This document shows positions 8,984-18,444 of a DNA stretch of 64,000 bases, piece by piece. The position numbers were made by a program, and so were the translations under genes. This stretch comes from Bryocella elongata. GTDB lineage: Bacteria > Acidobacteriota > Terriglobia > Terriglobales > Acidobacteriaceae. The DNA lies in NCBI RefSeq assembly GCF_900108185.1, contig NZ_FNVA01000005.1, forward strand, positions 248,001 to 312,000, read 5' to 3'. How positions within the stretch are numbered: position 1 is the first letter of the stretch; every line of letters begins with the position of its first letter. The notes under the pieces were generated by a model. It was not told where the DNA came from. It made no database searches and was given only the letters and a program-made list of their open reading frames with translations.

Positions 8984-11155
8984 ATGCCGTACAAACAAGC
9001 CGATAGACTCATGCAGTTTGCCAGCGTGCTCGGTCAGGACGATCTCCTGATCGATTCGCTGGAGGGCGTCGAGGGCATGTCGCGCCTGTTCGATTTCCAG
9101 GTGGAACTGCTGGTAGAAGCCGGAGAGACGGTGAACCCTGTGGCCTTGGTGGGAACCAAGGCCACGATCGCCATCAAGACCGTGGATTCGGACGATCCGC
9201 GTTATATCAACGGCCTGATTGCAGCGTTTGAGCAGACCAGCGGCGACGAAAACTTCGACAACTATCGCGCCCACATCGTGCCTTCGATGTGGCAGCTGAC
9301 ATTGACCTCCGGCTGCCGCGTCTTTCAAAACCAGACGCCGATGGACATCATCAAGAAGGTGCTGAAGCAGTACAGCCTGAGCCTCAAGGATCAGACGGAC
9401 GGTGGCGCTCCTTCGCTTGATTACTGTACGCAGTACAACGAGTCCGACTTTGCGTTTGTGAGCCGTATTGCTGAGAAGTACGGCATCTACTATTGGTTCG
9501 ACCATGAAAACGGCGACCACACGGTGGTCTTCGGAAACTCCACCACCGGCTATGATCCCGATCCGGTCAAGGTCGAATACGCGGCACAGGGACAGAACTC
9601 CGAACAGCTCTATCGCGCTCTCGTCACTGACATCCGGGCCACGGCGGTAATGGTCTCGGGTAAGTACAGCTATCGCGACTATGACGTCTCGGCCCGTCAG
9701 GCGATGGAGGTCGGCCCCGAGCTCAGCAAACAGGTGGCCGGCAAGAACATGTTCGAGGTCTACGCCTACCCTGCTGAAGGCAATGCGGCGATCAAGCAAC
9801 TCGGCGATATTCCCGAGGTGAAGACCAAGTCCAAGACAGGGGATGTTCTCATTGCAGAGCGCGATGCCGGCGATGTTGGCTTCAACACGTTTCATGGCTC
9901 GATGACTGCGCGGAACTTCTATCCGGGCGGCCTCTTCACGCTGGGATCGCATCCTCGAGGTGACTGGAACCGCGACTACCTGCTCACCGAGGTGATTCAC
10001 CATGTGCGGCAGTCTCCGGGCTATCTAAGCAACGAACACGAAGCGAATCCGTACGCCGGCCGCTTCACCGCGATCGAGAGCAACCGCCTCTTTCGCCCGG
10101 TCGCACGCACGCCAAAGCCGGTGATCGCGGGTCCGCAGTCCGCTCTGGTCGTCACTCCGTCGGGAGAAGATCTGTATGTCGACAAGCTGGGCAGGGTCTG
10201 CGTGCAGTTCCTTTGGGACCGCGAGCGTAAGCCTGACACGCTGGACAACACCTGGGTCCGTGTCGCGCAGCCCTGGGCCGGCAGCGGCTGGGGATCGTAC
10301 TTCTGGCCTCGCAAGAACGACGAAGTGCTGATCCAGTTCATGAGCGGCGATCCGGACGCGCCGGTCGTGATCGGTTCGGTGTACAACGGCGTGAATGTCC
10401 CGAAGTATGCTCTGCCGGATATGAGTACGCGGTCAGGCTTCCTCACGCGCAGCGTCAAGGAGGGCGGGGCGTCCAACGCGAATGAGCTTCGCTTCGAAGA
10501 CAAGAAGGGAAGCGAGCAGATCTTTCTCAACGCCGAGATGGACATGGACCACCGCATCGAGAACGATCTGCGGACCTACGTCATGGGGCAGGAGTCCCGC
10601 ATCGTCGACAAGGATCAGCTGGAGCAGGTTGGCGGCAATTACAACCGCAGCATTAAGGGCGATGCGGTGGAGTCCACAACCGGCAAACAGGACGTGCAAA
10701 TTACGGGGAACGTCTCGCACAAGTACAACGCGAACTATGGCCGTGAGGTCTCCGGCGATGTGCTGGAGAAGATCGATGGCAAGCTCGGCGTGAAGGTCAC
10801 CGGCGCCGTCGCGCAGCAGTACGACGACAGCATGTCGTTGAAGATTGCCCAGAACCTCGGCGAAAAAGTAGGCATGAACTATGCGCTCGATGCCGGGATG
10901 GAGGCTTACATCAAGGGCGGCATGAGCGTGACGATCGAGGCAGGATTGGAGCTCACGCTGAAGGCTGCGGGTGGTTTCATCACGATTGGGCCTGCGGGCG
11001 TGGCCATCTCCGGCACGATGGTGCTGATCAACAGCGGTGGTGCGGCCGGTTCAGGCTCGCCCCCAACCATTACCGAGCCAGACGCACCCACGGCACCCAC
11101 GGCGCCCAAGGATCCCGACAAGGCCGACGATGGGACCAAGGGCGGCAAGATGTAG
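8984..11155 (+). CDS. vgrG: VgrG, T6SS spike protein
   Basis: 723 residues. The first part (to about 370) is gp27-like, with SRLFDFQVELL and FVSRIAEKYGIYYWFDHENG. The gp5-like OB fold follows (GRVCVQFLWDRERK, WVRVAQPWAGSGWGSYFWPRKNDEVLIQFM split over residues 405-455), then a repetitive beta-helix. The protein ends in a Pro/Asp/Lys-rich tail (EPDAPTAPTAPKDPDK) with no obvious enzymatic extension. It forms the trimeric tip of the T6SS and receives a PAAR protein. A DUF1795 gene, a PAAR toxin and an immunity gene lie directly downstream, so this is probably the carrier of that cargo. Confidence 0.95.
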   Translation: MPYKQADRLMQFASVLGQDDLLIDSLEGVEGMSRLFDFQVELLVEAGETVNPVALVGTKATIAIKTVDSDDPRYINGLIAAFEQTSGDENFDNYRAHIVPSMWQLTLTSGCRVFQNQTPMDIIKKVLKQYSLSLKDQTDGGAPSLDYCTQYNESDFAFVSRIAEKYGIYYWFDHENGDHTVVFGNSTTGYDPDPVKVEYAAQGQNSEQLYRALVTDIRATAVMVSGKYSYRDYDVSARQAMEVGPELSKQVAGKNMFEVYAYPAEGNAAIKQLGDIPEVKTKSKTGDVLIAERDAGDVGFNTFHGSMTARNFYPGGLFTLGSHPRGDWNRDYLLTEVIHHVRQSPGYLSNEHEANPYAGRFTAIESNRLFRPVARTPKPVIAGPQSALVVTPSGEDLYVDKLGRVCVQFLWDRERKPDTLDNTWVRVAQPWAGSGWGSYFWPRKNDEVLIQFMSGDPDAPVVIGSVYNGVNVPKYALPDMSTRSGFLTRSVKEGGASNANELRFEDKKGSEQIFLNAEMDMDHRIENDLRTYVMGQESRIVDKDQLEQVGGNYNRSIKGDAVESTTGKQDVQITGNVSHKYNANYGREVSGDVLEKIDGKLGVKVTGAVAQQYDDSMSLKIAQNLGEKVGMNYALDAGMEAYIKGGMSVTIEAGLELTLKAAGGFITIGPAGVAISGTMVLINSGGAAGSGSPPTITEPDAPTAPTAPKDPDKADDGTKGGKM

Positions 11156-11208
11156 CGCGACCCCACTGATTCTCTCCACGAGGCGCAATGTGAACCTGGC
11201 GGTGAGGT

Positions 11209-11712
11209 TTGACGCAAGCAGCAGGACAACCCGAGGCGGTCTGGAATTACCCCCGCGTGGGACGGTGGGGAATTACTGTCCTGCCCGAGGGATGGGTGAT
11301 CGTCCCGAACCTGGGGGCACGCCAGTTCTCGCAGGATCCTCGCGCGATTGTAAGCAGCATCGTGCTGTCGCACGACCCGTTGCCGCCCGGCAAGACACTC
11401 CTCGAGTACATGACCACGCAGCGGACCATGATCGCGGCGAGCTATCCCGAGGCGCAGATCGCCGGGCCGCAGCCGTCGCCGTTCCCCAACGCCGAAGAAG
11501 GCTTTCTTCTGCTGGTGCGCCATCGCGTGCCCATGGGCATGGACATGCTGCACGTGCAGAACTACGTGCGCGTCGGGACCTGGATCGGAATCGTCACGCT
11601 CACGGTCGCCGAACCGATGCTGCGGACCATACGCCCGGACCATGATGCGTTTGTGAAGGGGTTGTGTATTCTGCCGCCCGAACCACCAGCGCCCCCACAG
11701 CAACTGCAGTAG
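11209..11712 (+). CDS. DUF1795/DcrB-like protein, probable Eag-type effector chaperone
   Basis: 167 residues from a TTG start (11209) preceded by GGTGAGG. The pattern WGITVLPEGWVIVPNLG, then SIVLSHDPLPPGKTLLEYM and GFLLLVRHRVPMG, fits the DUF1795 fold used by Eag chaperones, which bind and load T6SS effectors onto VgrG. A Pro-rich tail ends the protein. It lies between vgrG and a PAAR toxin, the same position as eagT6 in Pseudomonas. One oddity: Eag proteins usually shield membrane segments before the PAAR domain, and the neighbouring PAAR protein has none. It could also be a DcrB-like protein with another role. Confidence 0.65.
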   Translation: MTQAAGQPEAVWNYPRVGRWGITVLPEGWVIVPNLGARQFSQDPRAIVSSIVLSHDPLPPGKTLLEYMTTQRTMIAASYPEAQIAGPQPSPFPNAEEGFLLLVRHRVPMGMDMLHVQNYVRVGTWIGIVTLTVAEPMLRTIRPDHDAFVKGLCILPPEPPAPPQQLQ

Positions 11713-11760
11713 AAGACCCGAAGAAGCGCAGAAGACGACCACGAGGAAAGGAGGAACCCG

Positions 11761-12615
11761 ATGCCGCCAGCAGCCCGATTGGGAGACATGCACGTCTGCC
11801 CGATGGTCACACCCGGAGTCCCTCCGATCCCACACGTAGGCGGTCCGATTCTTCCGCCTTGCGAACCGACCGTCTTGATTGGCTTCATGCCTGCCGCTCG
11901 CGCGACAGATATGGCGGTGTGTGTCGGCCCCCCGGATACGATCGCGATGGGATCTCCGACCGTGCTGATCGGCTACCTGATGGCCGCGCGCCTCGGCGAT
12001 CCTACGATGCACGGCGGCGTCATCGTGATCGGCTGCCCGACGGTGATGATCGGCGAAGCGGGCGGTGGTGGGGGTGGCGCTGGCGGCGGAGGCGGCGCGG
12101 GTGGAGCGGCATCCATCAGCATCGGCCTGACGCAGAGCCAGGCGGACACTCCGATCGTCGAGAACACGTCGAAGTACTCCACCGCAAACTCAGCGGGCGC
12201 GGCGCTTGCGCCTGAATCTGAGACGCCGATCCAAAGGGCGCAGAAGATCAAAGTGATCTGCGCCGCCTACGGCATCAATGATCCGATAGACCAGGAGAGC
12301 CATGTCGACGGTGCCGACCTTGACAAGCCAGTAACTGTCGAGACGTTGAAGAAGGGTGATACGTTCGACGTGTGGGTGCGCGACGGAGGCAAGCCAAATA
12401 TGTATGCCACCGAGCCCGGGACCGACCCAAAGACGATCGGGATTATCGTCGAGGGGCGACACCTTGAGCGGTACGAGGTGCAGCAAGATATCAAAGTGGT
12501 AAAGTCCACAGCGAAGGATTTCGACAACGGCAAGGTTGAGGGCGTGGGTGGCAAGGGCGGGGGACCGCAGTACATCCTGGAGCCGGGCTGGCAGAAATCG
12601 GTGAAGCAGATATGA
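11761..12615 (+). CDS. PAAR-tipped T6SS effector with a C-terminal predicted NAD-targeting toxin domain
   Basis: 284 residues. Residues 1-98 are a PAAR domain: AARLGD twice, repeated PTVLIG units and Cys/His residues that would form the metal-bound spike tip. A Gly-rich linker (100-118) follows. The C-terminal 120 residues contain GDTFDVWVRDGGKPNMYATE, GIIVEGRHLERYEV and a final GGKGGGPQYIL, a pattern seen in ADP-ribosyltransferase-like and NAD-glycohydrolase toxins. It overlaps the next gene by ATGA, as toxin-immunity pairs often do. PAAR is clear. The toxin class is inferred from motif shape and from the Tsi6-like neighbour. Confidence 0.75.
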   Translation: MPPAARLGDMHVCPMVTPGVPPIPHVGGPILPPCEPTVLIGFMPAARATDMAVCVGPPDTIAMGSPTVLIGYLMAARLGDPTMHGGVIVIGCPTVMIGEAGGGGGGAGGGGGAGGAASISIGLTQSQADTPIVENTSKYSTANSAGAALAPESETPIQRAQKIKVICAAYGINDPIDQESHVDGADLDKPVTVETLKKGDTFDVWVRDGGKPNMYATEPGTDPKTIGIIVEGRHLERYEVQQDIKVVKSTAKDFDNGKVEGVGGKGGGPQYILEPGWQKSVKQI

Positions 12616-12923
12616 CGCAAGCGATTTTCGTACCGAAGGTCAACGTGGTGGCGGCGATTGATCGTGTCATCGCGTGGTGTATTGAGTCTCAGGCAAGGAC
12701 TCCGGATGCAGCGGTTGAGGAAGAGATCAAAGACCTCCAGATCTTGCGGCTGCAGGTTCAGCAGGAGTGGCCTCTCTCGCAGGGTGTGAAGGAGACCATC
12801 AAGATCGGACCCTTCGCAGTAAAGAACATTGCTGACTGGAATACAGGATTGTCGAAGGCTCTTACAATCCTGCACCATGTCCTGAAGCATGATGGAGATT
12901 CCATCGGCAGGCTCGGGACATAG
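12612..12923 (+). CDS. Probable immunity protein (Tsi6-like)
   Basis: 103 residues, predicted mostly helical and cytoplasmic, starting in the stop codon of the PAAR toxin gene (ATGA). The C-terminal half reads IKIGPFAVKNIADWNTGLSK followed by ALTILHHV. As remembered, Tsi6 from Pseudomonas aeruginosa has a corresponding LGSIAVKEF...LSRAL pattern; this was not checked by alignment software. The expected role is to bind and block the toxin in the producing cell. Position, size and the family resemblance agree; direct proof of the pairing is lacking. Confidence 0.65.
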   Translation: MTQAIFVPKVNVVAAIDRVIAWCIESQARTPDAAVEEEIKDLQILRLQVQQEWPLSQGVKETIKIGPFAVKNIADWNTGLSKALTILHHVLKHDGDSIGRLGT

Positions 12924-13144
12924 AGTTGTGTTCGCCGCGTACCATGGAGTTTGAAATCGTCGTCTCAACCGTATGAGCGGGTACAGTGAGTGTTTGTGAG
13001 GCGACGGAAGGTGCGGAGCGTACTCGAACAGCGGACGCAAAGATCGATAGCGATAGAAATCGGGCTCGGCTGAAACGATATCTTTCTGTTGGTGGTGATA
13101 CCGCCGCTGAACGGGACGATAGCAGGGGAGTACGGTAGACACGA

Positions 13145-14110
13145 ATGAAGCTCGAACTCATCGTTCTCGAGGGGCCGCAGGTGGGACGTCGCGTTACGCT
13201 GACGGACCAGCCGCTGGTGATTGGCCGCGCCCCGGACGCTCCGTTGCCGTTCCCGGCCGATAGCTTCATGTCAGGCCATCACCTGTCTGTGCAGACCGCA
13301 GGTGTGGGTGTCCTGCTGATCGATCTGCAAAGTACCAATGGCACCAAGCTGAATGGCCAGTCTATCGCCCAGGCCATGGCGTTTGTCGGCGACATTGTGA
13401 AGCTAGGGGGCTTGACCCTTCAAGTTGTGCCGGCGTTGCCGCGGGTTGAAGGCGCGATGTCGCTCGAGCTGCAGGTCCCAGTAACCCGGTCGTTCAGCGA
13501 TTCAGGGAAGACCTCGGTGGTTCGGCCGGTGCAGGCGGTGCGATCGCCGCAGCTTTCAGACTCGGCGCGCCGCGAACAGAGGGCCGCACTGAGTCCCACC
13601 TCGGTGCTGGTGCGCAGCCTTTGCCGCAGGCCGCTGTACTGCCTGCTGGACGCAGGCGCGAGCGAAGTCATCCCAGCCCTCTTGGCGTTGGCGCCGGAAA
13701 ACCACGAGTCTCTCTACGACGGTGAGGCTGCGGAGACGATGGCGCAATGGGCGCCGTACCTTGTCGAGCTTCCCCCCGATGGCCCGCTTCTGGATGTGCT
13801 CGTCCGGCAGGGCTGGGGCAAGGGCTGGGCCAGTTACTTCACCTCCGCTGCTCCGTTCGAGGAGCTGCGTCAGCACTTCCGCCGGTTTCTTCTGGCACAG
13901 CTCGAGGGCGGAAATGAGATTTCGTTCCGGTTCTACGATCCCAGGGTCCTGCGGGAGTTTCTTCCGAGCACCAGCGCGCAGGAGCTGAGGATCTTCTTTG
14001 GAGCAGTGTTTTCCTGGCTCGTCGAAGCTGAATCTCACGGGACCGTGCTCGAGATGAAGCTGACCGACGATAGCCTCGAGACAACCCCGCATACCATCTC
14101 AACGCCATAA
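13145..14110 (+). CDS. FHA domain fused to a DUF4123 (T6SS adaptor) domain
   Basis: 321 residues. The N-terminal FHA domain (5-97) has GRRVTLTDQPLVIGRAPDA, SGHHLSV and LQSTNGTKLNG, which bind phosphothreonine. After a ~55-residue linker the C-terminal part (from RPLYCLLDAGAS, residues 160-290) looks like DUF4123: APYLVELPPDGPLLDVLVRQG, SYFTSAAPFEELRQHFRRFL and FRFYDPRVLREFLP. DUF4123 (Tap/TEC) adaptors load effectors on VgrG; FHA proteins act in threonine-phosphorylation control of T6SS. The fusion would link the two. A divergently placed Ser/Thr kinase gene follows. No strong ribosome-binding site is visible. Confidence 0.8.
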   Translation: MKLELIVLEGPQVGRRVTLTDQPLVIGRAPDAPLPFPADSFMSGHHLSVQTAGVGVLLIDLQSTNGTKLNGQSIAQAMAFVGDIVKLGGLTLQVVPALPRVEGAMSLELQVPVTRSFSDSGKTSVVRPVQAVRSPQLSDSARREQRAALSPTSVLVRSLCRRPLYCLLDAGASEVIPALLALAPENHESLYDGEAAETMAQWAPYLVELPPDGPLLDVLVRQGWGKGWASYFTSAAPFEELRQHFRRFLLAQLEGGNEISFRFYDPRVLREFLPSTSAQELRIFFGAVFSWLVEAESHGTVLEMKLTDDSLETTPHTISTP

Positions 14111-14190
14111 TTTCATGTCCAGCGGGTTGGGCAGGATCGTCTCCGCCCAAGGCCTTATCTGATCAGGCGTATCTGAAGCTCTGAAATTGC

Positions 14191-14224
14191 AGCGGCGTCG
14201 GGAGATAACTTCCCCGACGCCGCT
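14191..14224. terminator. Bidirectional hairpin between convergent genes
   Basis: A perfect 12-bp stem (AGCGGCGTCGGG paired with CCCGACGCCGCT) with a 10-base loop lies in the 155-bp gap between the FHA-DUF4123 gene (plus) and the kinase gene (minus). Only weak T-rich sequence follows on either strand. The symmetric position suggests transcription termination for both genes. Confidence 0.7.
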
Positions 14225-14265
14225 CCTGGTTCCAAGCTGTTACTTCGTGGGTTGCGAGAAACGTC

Positions 14266-17200
14266 TTACCGCAGCGAAGTCCTGTCCTTCAGCACCCATT
14301 TCCCATTCTGTTTCACGAAGGTGTAGTTGAAGGGGTTGGTTCTTGGGCTGTCGCTCTTGTCGTATTGGGTCGTCTCATCGCAGCGCTGCGTTGCGGTGTC
14401 GCCGTTGATGTTTGGCTGACCCTGGCACTTGTCACTCATCTTCACCATCGATGCAGATTCAAAGACGCCCTTGAAGTTCTTGCCCTGGCTTCCCGCGTTG
14501 AGCCACGCTGCCTGAAACTGGCCCATGTTCCGGCTCTGGAAGGCGGCCACGAAGTTCGAAACCGCAGCCTGAATTCCCTTGTAGTCGGCGCTGTGATCCT
14601 CGGCGGCAGGCGCTGCTGGCTGGACGACAGTGGCCGGTTGGACTGGAGCGGCCTTCGCCATCAGGTTCGCGAGCACCGACTGCGAGCCGACGTTGATCCT
14701 GCCGGTCATGTGTGCGGGCTGGAAGCCGTCCTTGCTGATATCGATCGAGTAGGGGCCGGGCTTGAGGTTCGCCAGATTGACGATGCCTGAGCCGTCTGCC
14801 GTGCCACTGCTCTGGCCATTGTTGAAGGAGACCTGCGCGCCGGGCGTGGTCTGGATCGAAAGGATGCCGGTCGCCGGCGCCATCGGTGAGAGCGGCTGCC
14901 GGAAGGACGCAGGTTGCCCGCTCGTAATCGTGACGGTGCGACCCGAAATTGGTTCGAAGTTATCCAGGCTGATATCGACCGTATGGTTCGACGCGCTCAG
15001 GGAGTTGATGGTGAGTGAACCGGACTGATCCGCATGTCCCTTCGCCTGGCCATCCACCGTGACGAGAGCGCCGGGGCTGGTCTGGACGATGAGGCTACCT
15101 GGCGCCGAGGCTACTGGCGTGGGCGCGGGAGGTGGCGCCACCTTGACCGGCTGCTTCAGGGTGAACGCGTCCGTCAGGCTCTTGCCGGCTGCGATGAGGA
15201 TGGTGTGCTTCGGTGTGGTGTCCGAACCATCTTCATTGAGGTATTGAATGGTGTGCGATCCAGCCTCGAGGGTGAGCGTACCTTGCTTCTTCAGGACTTC
15301 GCCGCGGGAATGGTCATCCACCATGACCTTGAATCCGGGCAGGTTGCTTTCCATCACGAGAGTGCCGGAGTTGCTGGCGGGAGGCTGTTTCGCCATGGCG
15401 ATGTTGTCGACCACGGCGTCGCCGGCCTTTACCTCGAGCTTGTCGTTGTAGGGATCGTAGCCATCCTTGGTCACCTGCAGCAGGTGGGTACCGGGGCTCA
15501 CTGGCACCGACAATGAACCATTGGCGTCGGCTGCGCGAGGTGTGCCACCGTCGATGGAAACAAGCGCTCCGGCGGGAGCCTTCGCAATGCTGATGCGGGA
15601 CTCGGTCGGAGCGACGGGCGCTGCTGGTGGCGGTTTGCGCAGGACGAGCACGCCCACACCGCCGATCACAGCGCAGGCCGCCAGGCCGCCCAGGCCGAGG
15701 ATGAGCGGCGAAACCGGCTTGCGAGCCGCGGGCGCGTCGGGCAGGTCCGCCAGCGGATCCACGATGATGGTTCCGGTCGGAGCGCTCTGCGCCTTCTTGG
15801 CCGCTTGCCCGATTCGACGCCAGTCAGCCTGGCGGTTGGCATCGGCGAACTCCACCATCTCATTGGCGGAGCGGAGCGCCGTCATGGCGCCGTTGACATC
15901 GCCTGCGAGCAACGCAGCGCGAGAGGTCTCAATCGACTGGGTAACTACCTTTTGCGCGTGGGCGACACGGGCACGCTTCACGGCCTCGGCAGCTTTGGTC
16001 AGCTCGTCCGATTCGCCGTATGCAAGCACGACGGCCTGCAGGGACTCAAGCGCGGCAGGGAAGTTGGCCTGCTGCGAAGATGCCTCCGAGGTGGCGATCG
16101 CCTGCTTTGTGACTTGCCTACGGGTGCGCTCGGCCTCGATCGAGTGGAGCAGATCCTCGGCGTCCGGATTGTGCGCACCAGTCGCGAGATAGTCGCTGAG
16201 CAGTTTGATCGCGTCGTCGAGCTCGCCGCGTTCCCGATGCGAGACGGCACGCTTCAGGATCGCGTCGCGCTTGCGAACAACCGCCTGCTGCTGCGTGCGA
16301 ACGTCCTCCAGAAGGCCTGACAAAGTCGCGTCGCCGGAGTCACGAATCTCCGGGGACTGGAGGGCGGACTCCAGTGCTCGGGCGGCGTCCTCGAGCCGCT
16401 CCTGCGACATCAAAGAGCGTGCCTCGGTCGCGGTGCGCTCCACCAGCGCCCTGCGACGCTGATTGGCCAGCTCCTGTCGGGACAATATCAGCAGATGGTC
16501 CACTTCGGCATGGCTTCCATGTTCGAGTTGGTAGGCCTCGAGCACCCCGATCGCCTTGTCGAACTGTTCGCCCTTGAGGAACTCGCGGGCCTCGCGCAGT
16601 GATTCGTCGAGCAGCTGCTTCTCGCGGGCTGCATCGGCCTGCTGCCGCAGCGAGCGCTCGGCCGCCATCAGGCGTTCATCCCCGGGGCGATGCTGCAGCG
16701 CCTGCCTCAGGATGTCGATGGCCTTTTCCGGATCGGAGGCGAAGGCCTCCTGTGCTGAAGCCACCGCGCGGTCCACGAAGCGGATCGAGTCGAACTTCTG
16801 CGCCGCGGTATCGACCTCCAGCTTCAGCCGATGGAGCATGGTCTCGTCGGGTAGCTTGTCGATCGCGCGGCTCAACAGGTCCGTGGCCTGCTCGTAGTTA
16901 TCGGCGCGGAGGAACTCGTTGACGTGACGGTGAATCTCTTCGAGCAGCTGGCGGCGGCTCTCCCGTTCCCGTGCGCGAGCCAACTCGTGGCGCAACTCGT
17001 CGAGAACCGGATGCGAGCGGTCGACCGCCTCGGCTTCCGCGAGGATCTGCGCGACCTGGTCGAAGTTCTTCGCTGCGAGCCCGCTTCTTGCCGCGTCGAA
17101 CAACGTTGCCAGCTGGGCTTCCTGGGCCTCGCGCTCCAGCTGTTTGGCGATGGCCGCCCGCAGTGCGAGGAGCCGCGTGTTGTCGGGATCTTCGCGGACG

Positions 17201-18444
17201 GCAGCTTCGGAGATGCGCAGGGCGCCGGTGATGTCGCCGCGGCTCTTTGCCGCCTCCGCCTCGTTGATAGAGGCGATGCACCTGTCATAGCGCTGCTTGG
17301 TCTCTTCGACCGACGCGATGCGGGCCTTCAACTCCGGCGATGCAGGGTCGACGCGTAGCGCTTCCTTCAGCTGGGCGAGCGCCTCGGCATAGTTCTCGAC
17401 CGCGAGGAGTTCATCGGCACGGACAAAATATTCTCTGAGCTTCTCGGTCCGCTTCCGCTTGTCCTGGTGTTCGCGGACGATCTTGCGAAGCTTGCGTACC
17501 TGCGTATTCGATGGGTCCAGCTTGAGGGCTTCGTCGAGCAGATCCAGCGCAGGCTCGTAGCGTGTCTCCACGGTGAGGCGCTCGGCATCGTCGAAGAGCT
17601 TAAGGATGCGGGTCTCCTTAATGTCTTCAATCACCTCGTGCAGAGCGTCCGCGAAGTCCTCGGCTGTAGGGAACCGCTGATCGGGATTCTTCGCCAGGGC
17701 CTGATCCATGATGGAGTCAAGCGCCTCGGGGTAATCGCGCAGGTGTGCCCGCAGCGGCGTCGGGGCCTCATTCACAATCTGATACGCCGCAGTCATCTCG
17801 CCGCCGGAGAACGGAAGCCGCCCGGTGAGGAGAAGGTAGAGCATGACGCCGGTGGAGAAGACGTCGACGCGCCCATCCATCGCTTCATTCTTGAAGCGCT
17901 CGGGCGCGATGTAATGCAGGGAGCCGATCACCTGGCTTGTCTGGGTCAGATCAGTGGTGCGCTCCAGGTCCACCATCTTCGCGATGCCGAAGTCGATGAT
18001 CTTGGCCACGCCATTGGCGGTGACCATGATGTTGCCCGGCTTGATGTCGCGATGGATGAAGCCCTTCTGGTGCGCATATCCAAGTCCGGCGCAGACCTGC
18101 TCAATAATGCTGAGCTTGAGAAGCAGGTCCATCGGCTTGCCGGAGTCGATCATCTCCTTCAGCTCTTCGCCGTCGACAAATTCCATCGCGAGGAACGGTC
18201 TCCCGTCCGGGGAGAATCCGCCCTCGTAGATCTTCGCGATGTTCGGATGATCCAGTGCGGAGGCTTTGGCCTCGAGTTCGAAGCGCGCGAGACCGTCTTC
18301 CTGCGCTGACAGGAAGGGGCGCTTAATGGCGACGCGACGTTCTTTGTCGTCCCGGGCGAGAAGAACCTCGCCCATGCCACCGCTCTTAAGACTCTTAATG
18401 ACGTGATATGAGCTGTACTTCCCCTGGATCGTTGTATCCGTCAT
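14266..18444 (-). CDS. Receptor-type Ser/Thr protein kinase with TPR-like and PEGA repeats
   Basis: 1392 residues. A kinase domain (12-272) has the Gly loop GGMGEVLLA, VAIKR, HRDIKPGN near 131 and DFG near 150, so it should be active. A long helical TPR-like region (about 285-890) follows. One membrane span (about 911-933) is followed by four PEGA-type beta repeats (950-1250) and a C-terminal ~105-residue domain that resembles NTF2-like folds. The topology would place PEGA repeats outside the cytoplasm. It faces the FHA-DUF4123 gene, and kinase plus FHA is the known threonine-phosphorylation switch of T6SS (PpkA-Fha1), so a T6SS role is likely but not proven; it could also be an independent sensor kinase. 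Confidence 0.85.
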   Translation of the reverse strand: MTDTTIQGKYSSYHVIKSLKSGGMGEVLLARDDKERRVAIKRPFLSAQEDGLARFELEAKASALDHPNIAKIYEGGFSPDGRPFLAMEFVDGEELKEMIDSGKPMDLLLKLSIIEQVCAGLGYAHQKGFIHRDIKPGNIMVTANGVAKIIDFGIAKMVDLERTTDLTQTSQVIGSLHYIAPERFKNEAMDGRVDVFSTGVMLYLLLTGRLPFSGGEMTAAYQIVNEAPTPLRAHLRDYPEALDSIMDQALAKNPDQRFPTAEDFADALHEVIEDIKETRILKLFDDAERLTVETRYEPALDLLDEALKLDPSNTQVRKLRKIVREHQDKRKRTEKLREYFVRADELLAVENYAEALAQLKEALRVDPASPELKARIASVEETKQRYDRCIASINEAEAAKSRGDITGALRISEAAVREDPDNTRLLALRAAIAKQLEREAQEAQLATLFDAARSGLAAKNFDQVAQILAEAEAVDRSHPVLDELRHELARARERESRRQLLEEIHRHVNEFLRADNYEQATDLLSRAIDKLPDETMLHRLKLEVDTAAQKFDSIRFVDRAVASAQEAFASDPEKAIDILRQALQHRPGDERLMAAERSLRQQADAAREKQLLDESLREAREFLKGEQFDKAIGVLEAYQLEHGSHAEVDHLLILSRQELANQRRRALVERTATEARSLMSQERLEDAARALESALQSPEIRDSGDATLSGLLEDVRTQQQAVVRKRDAILKRAVSHRERGELDDAIKLLSDYLATGAHNPDAEDLLHSIEAERTRRQVTKQAIATSEASSQQANFPAALESLQAVVLAYGESDELTKAAEAVKRARVAHAQKVVTQSIETSRAALLAGDVNGAMTALRSANEMVEFADANRQADWRRIGQAAKKAQSAPTGTIIVDPLADLPDAPAARKPVSPLILGLGGLAACAVIGGVGVLVLRKPPPAAPVAPTESRISIAKAPAGALVSIDGGTPRAADANGSLSVPVSPGTHLLQVTKDGYDPYNDKLEVKAGDAVVDNIAMAKQPPASNSGTLVMESNLPGFKVMVDDHSRGEVLKKQGTLTLEAGSHTIQYLNEDGSDTTPKHTILIAAGKSLTDAFTLKQPVKVAPPPAPTPVASAPGSLIVQTSPGALVTVDGQAKGHADQSGSLTINSLSASNHTVDISLDNFEPISGRTVTITSGQPASFRQPLSPMAPATGILSIQTTPGAQVSFNNGQSSGTADGSGIVNLANLKPGPYSIDISKDGFQPAHMTGRINVGSQSVLANLMAKAAPVQPATVVQPAAPAAEDHSADYKGIQAAVSNFVAAFQSRNMGQFQAAWLNAGSQGKNFKGVFESASMVKMSDKCQGQPNINGDTATQRCDETTQYDKSDSPRTNPFNYTFVKQNGKWVLKDRTSLR

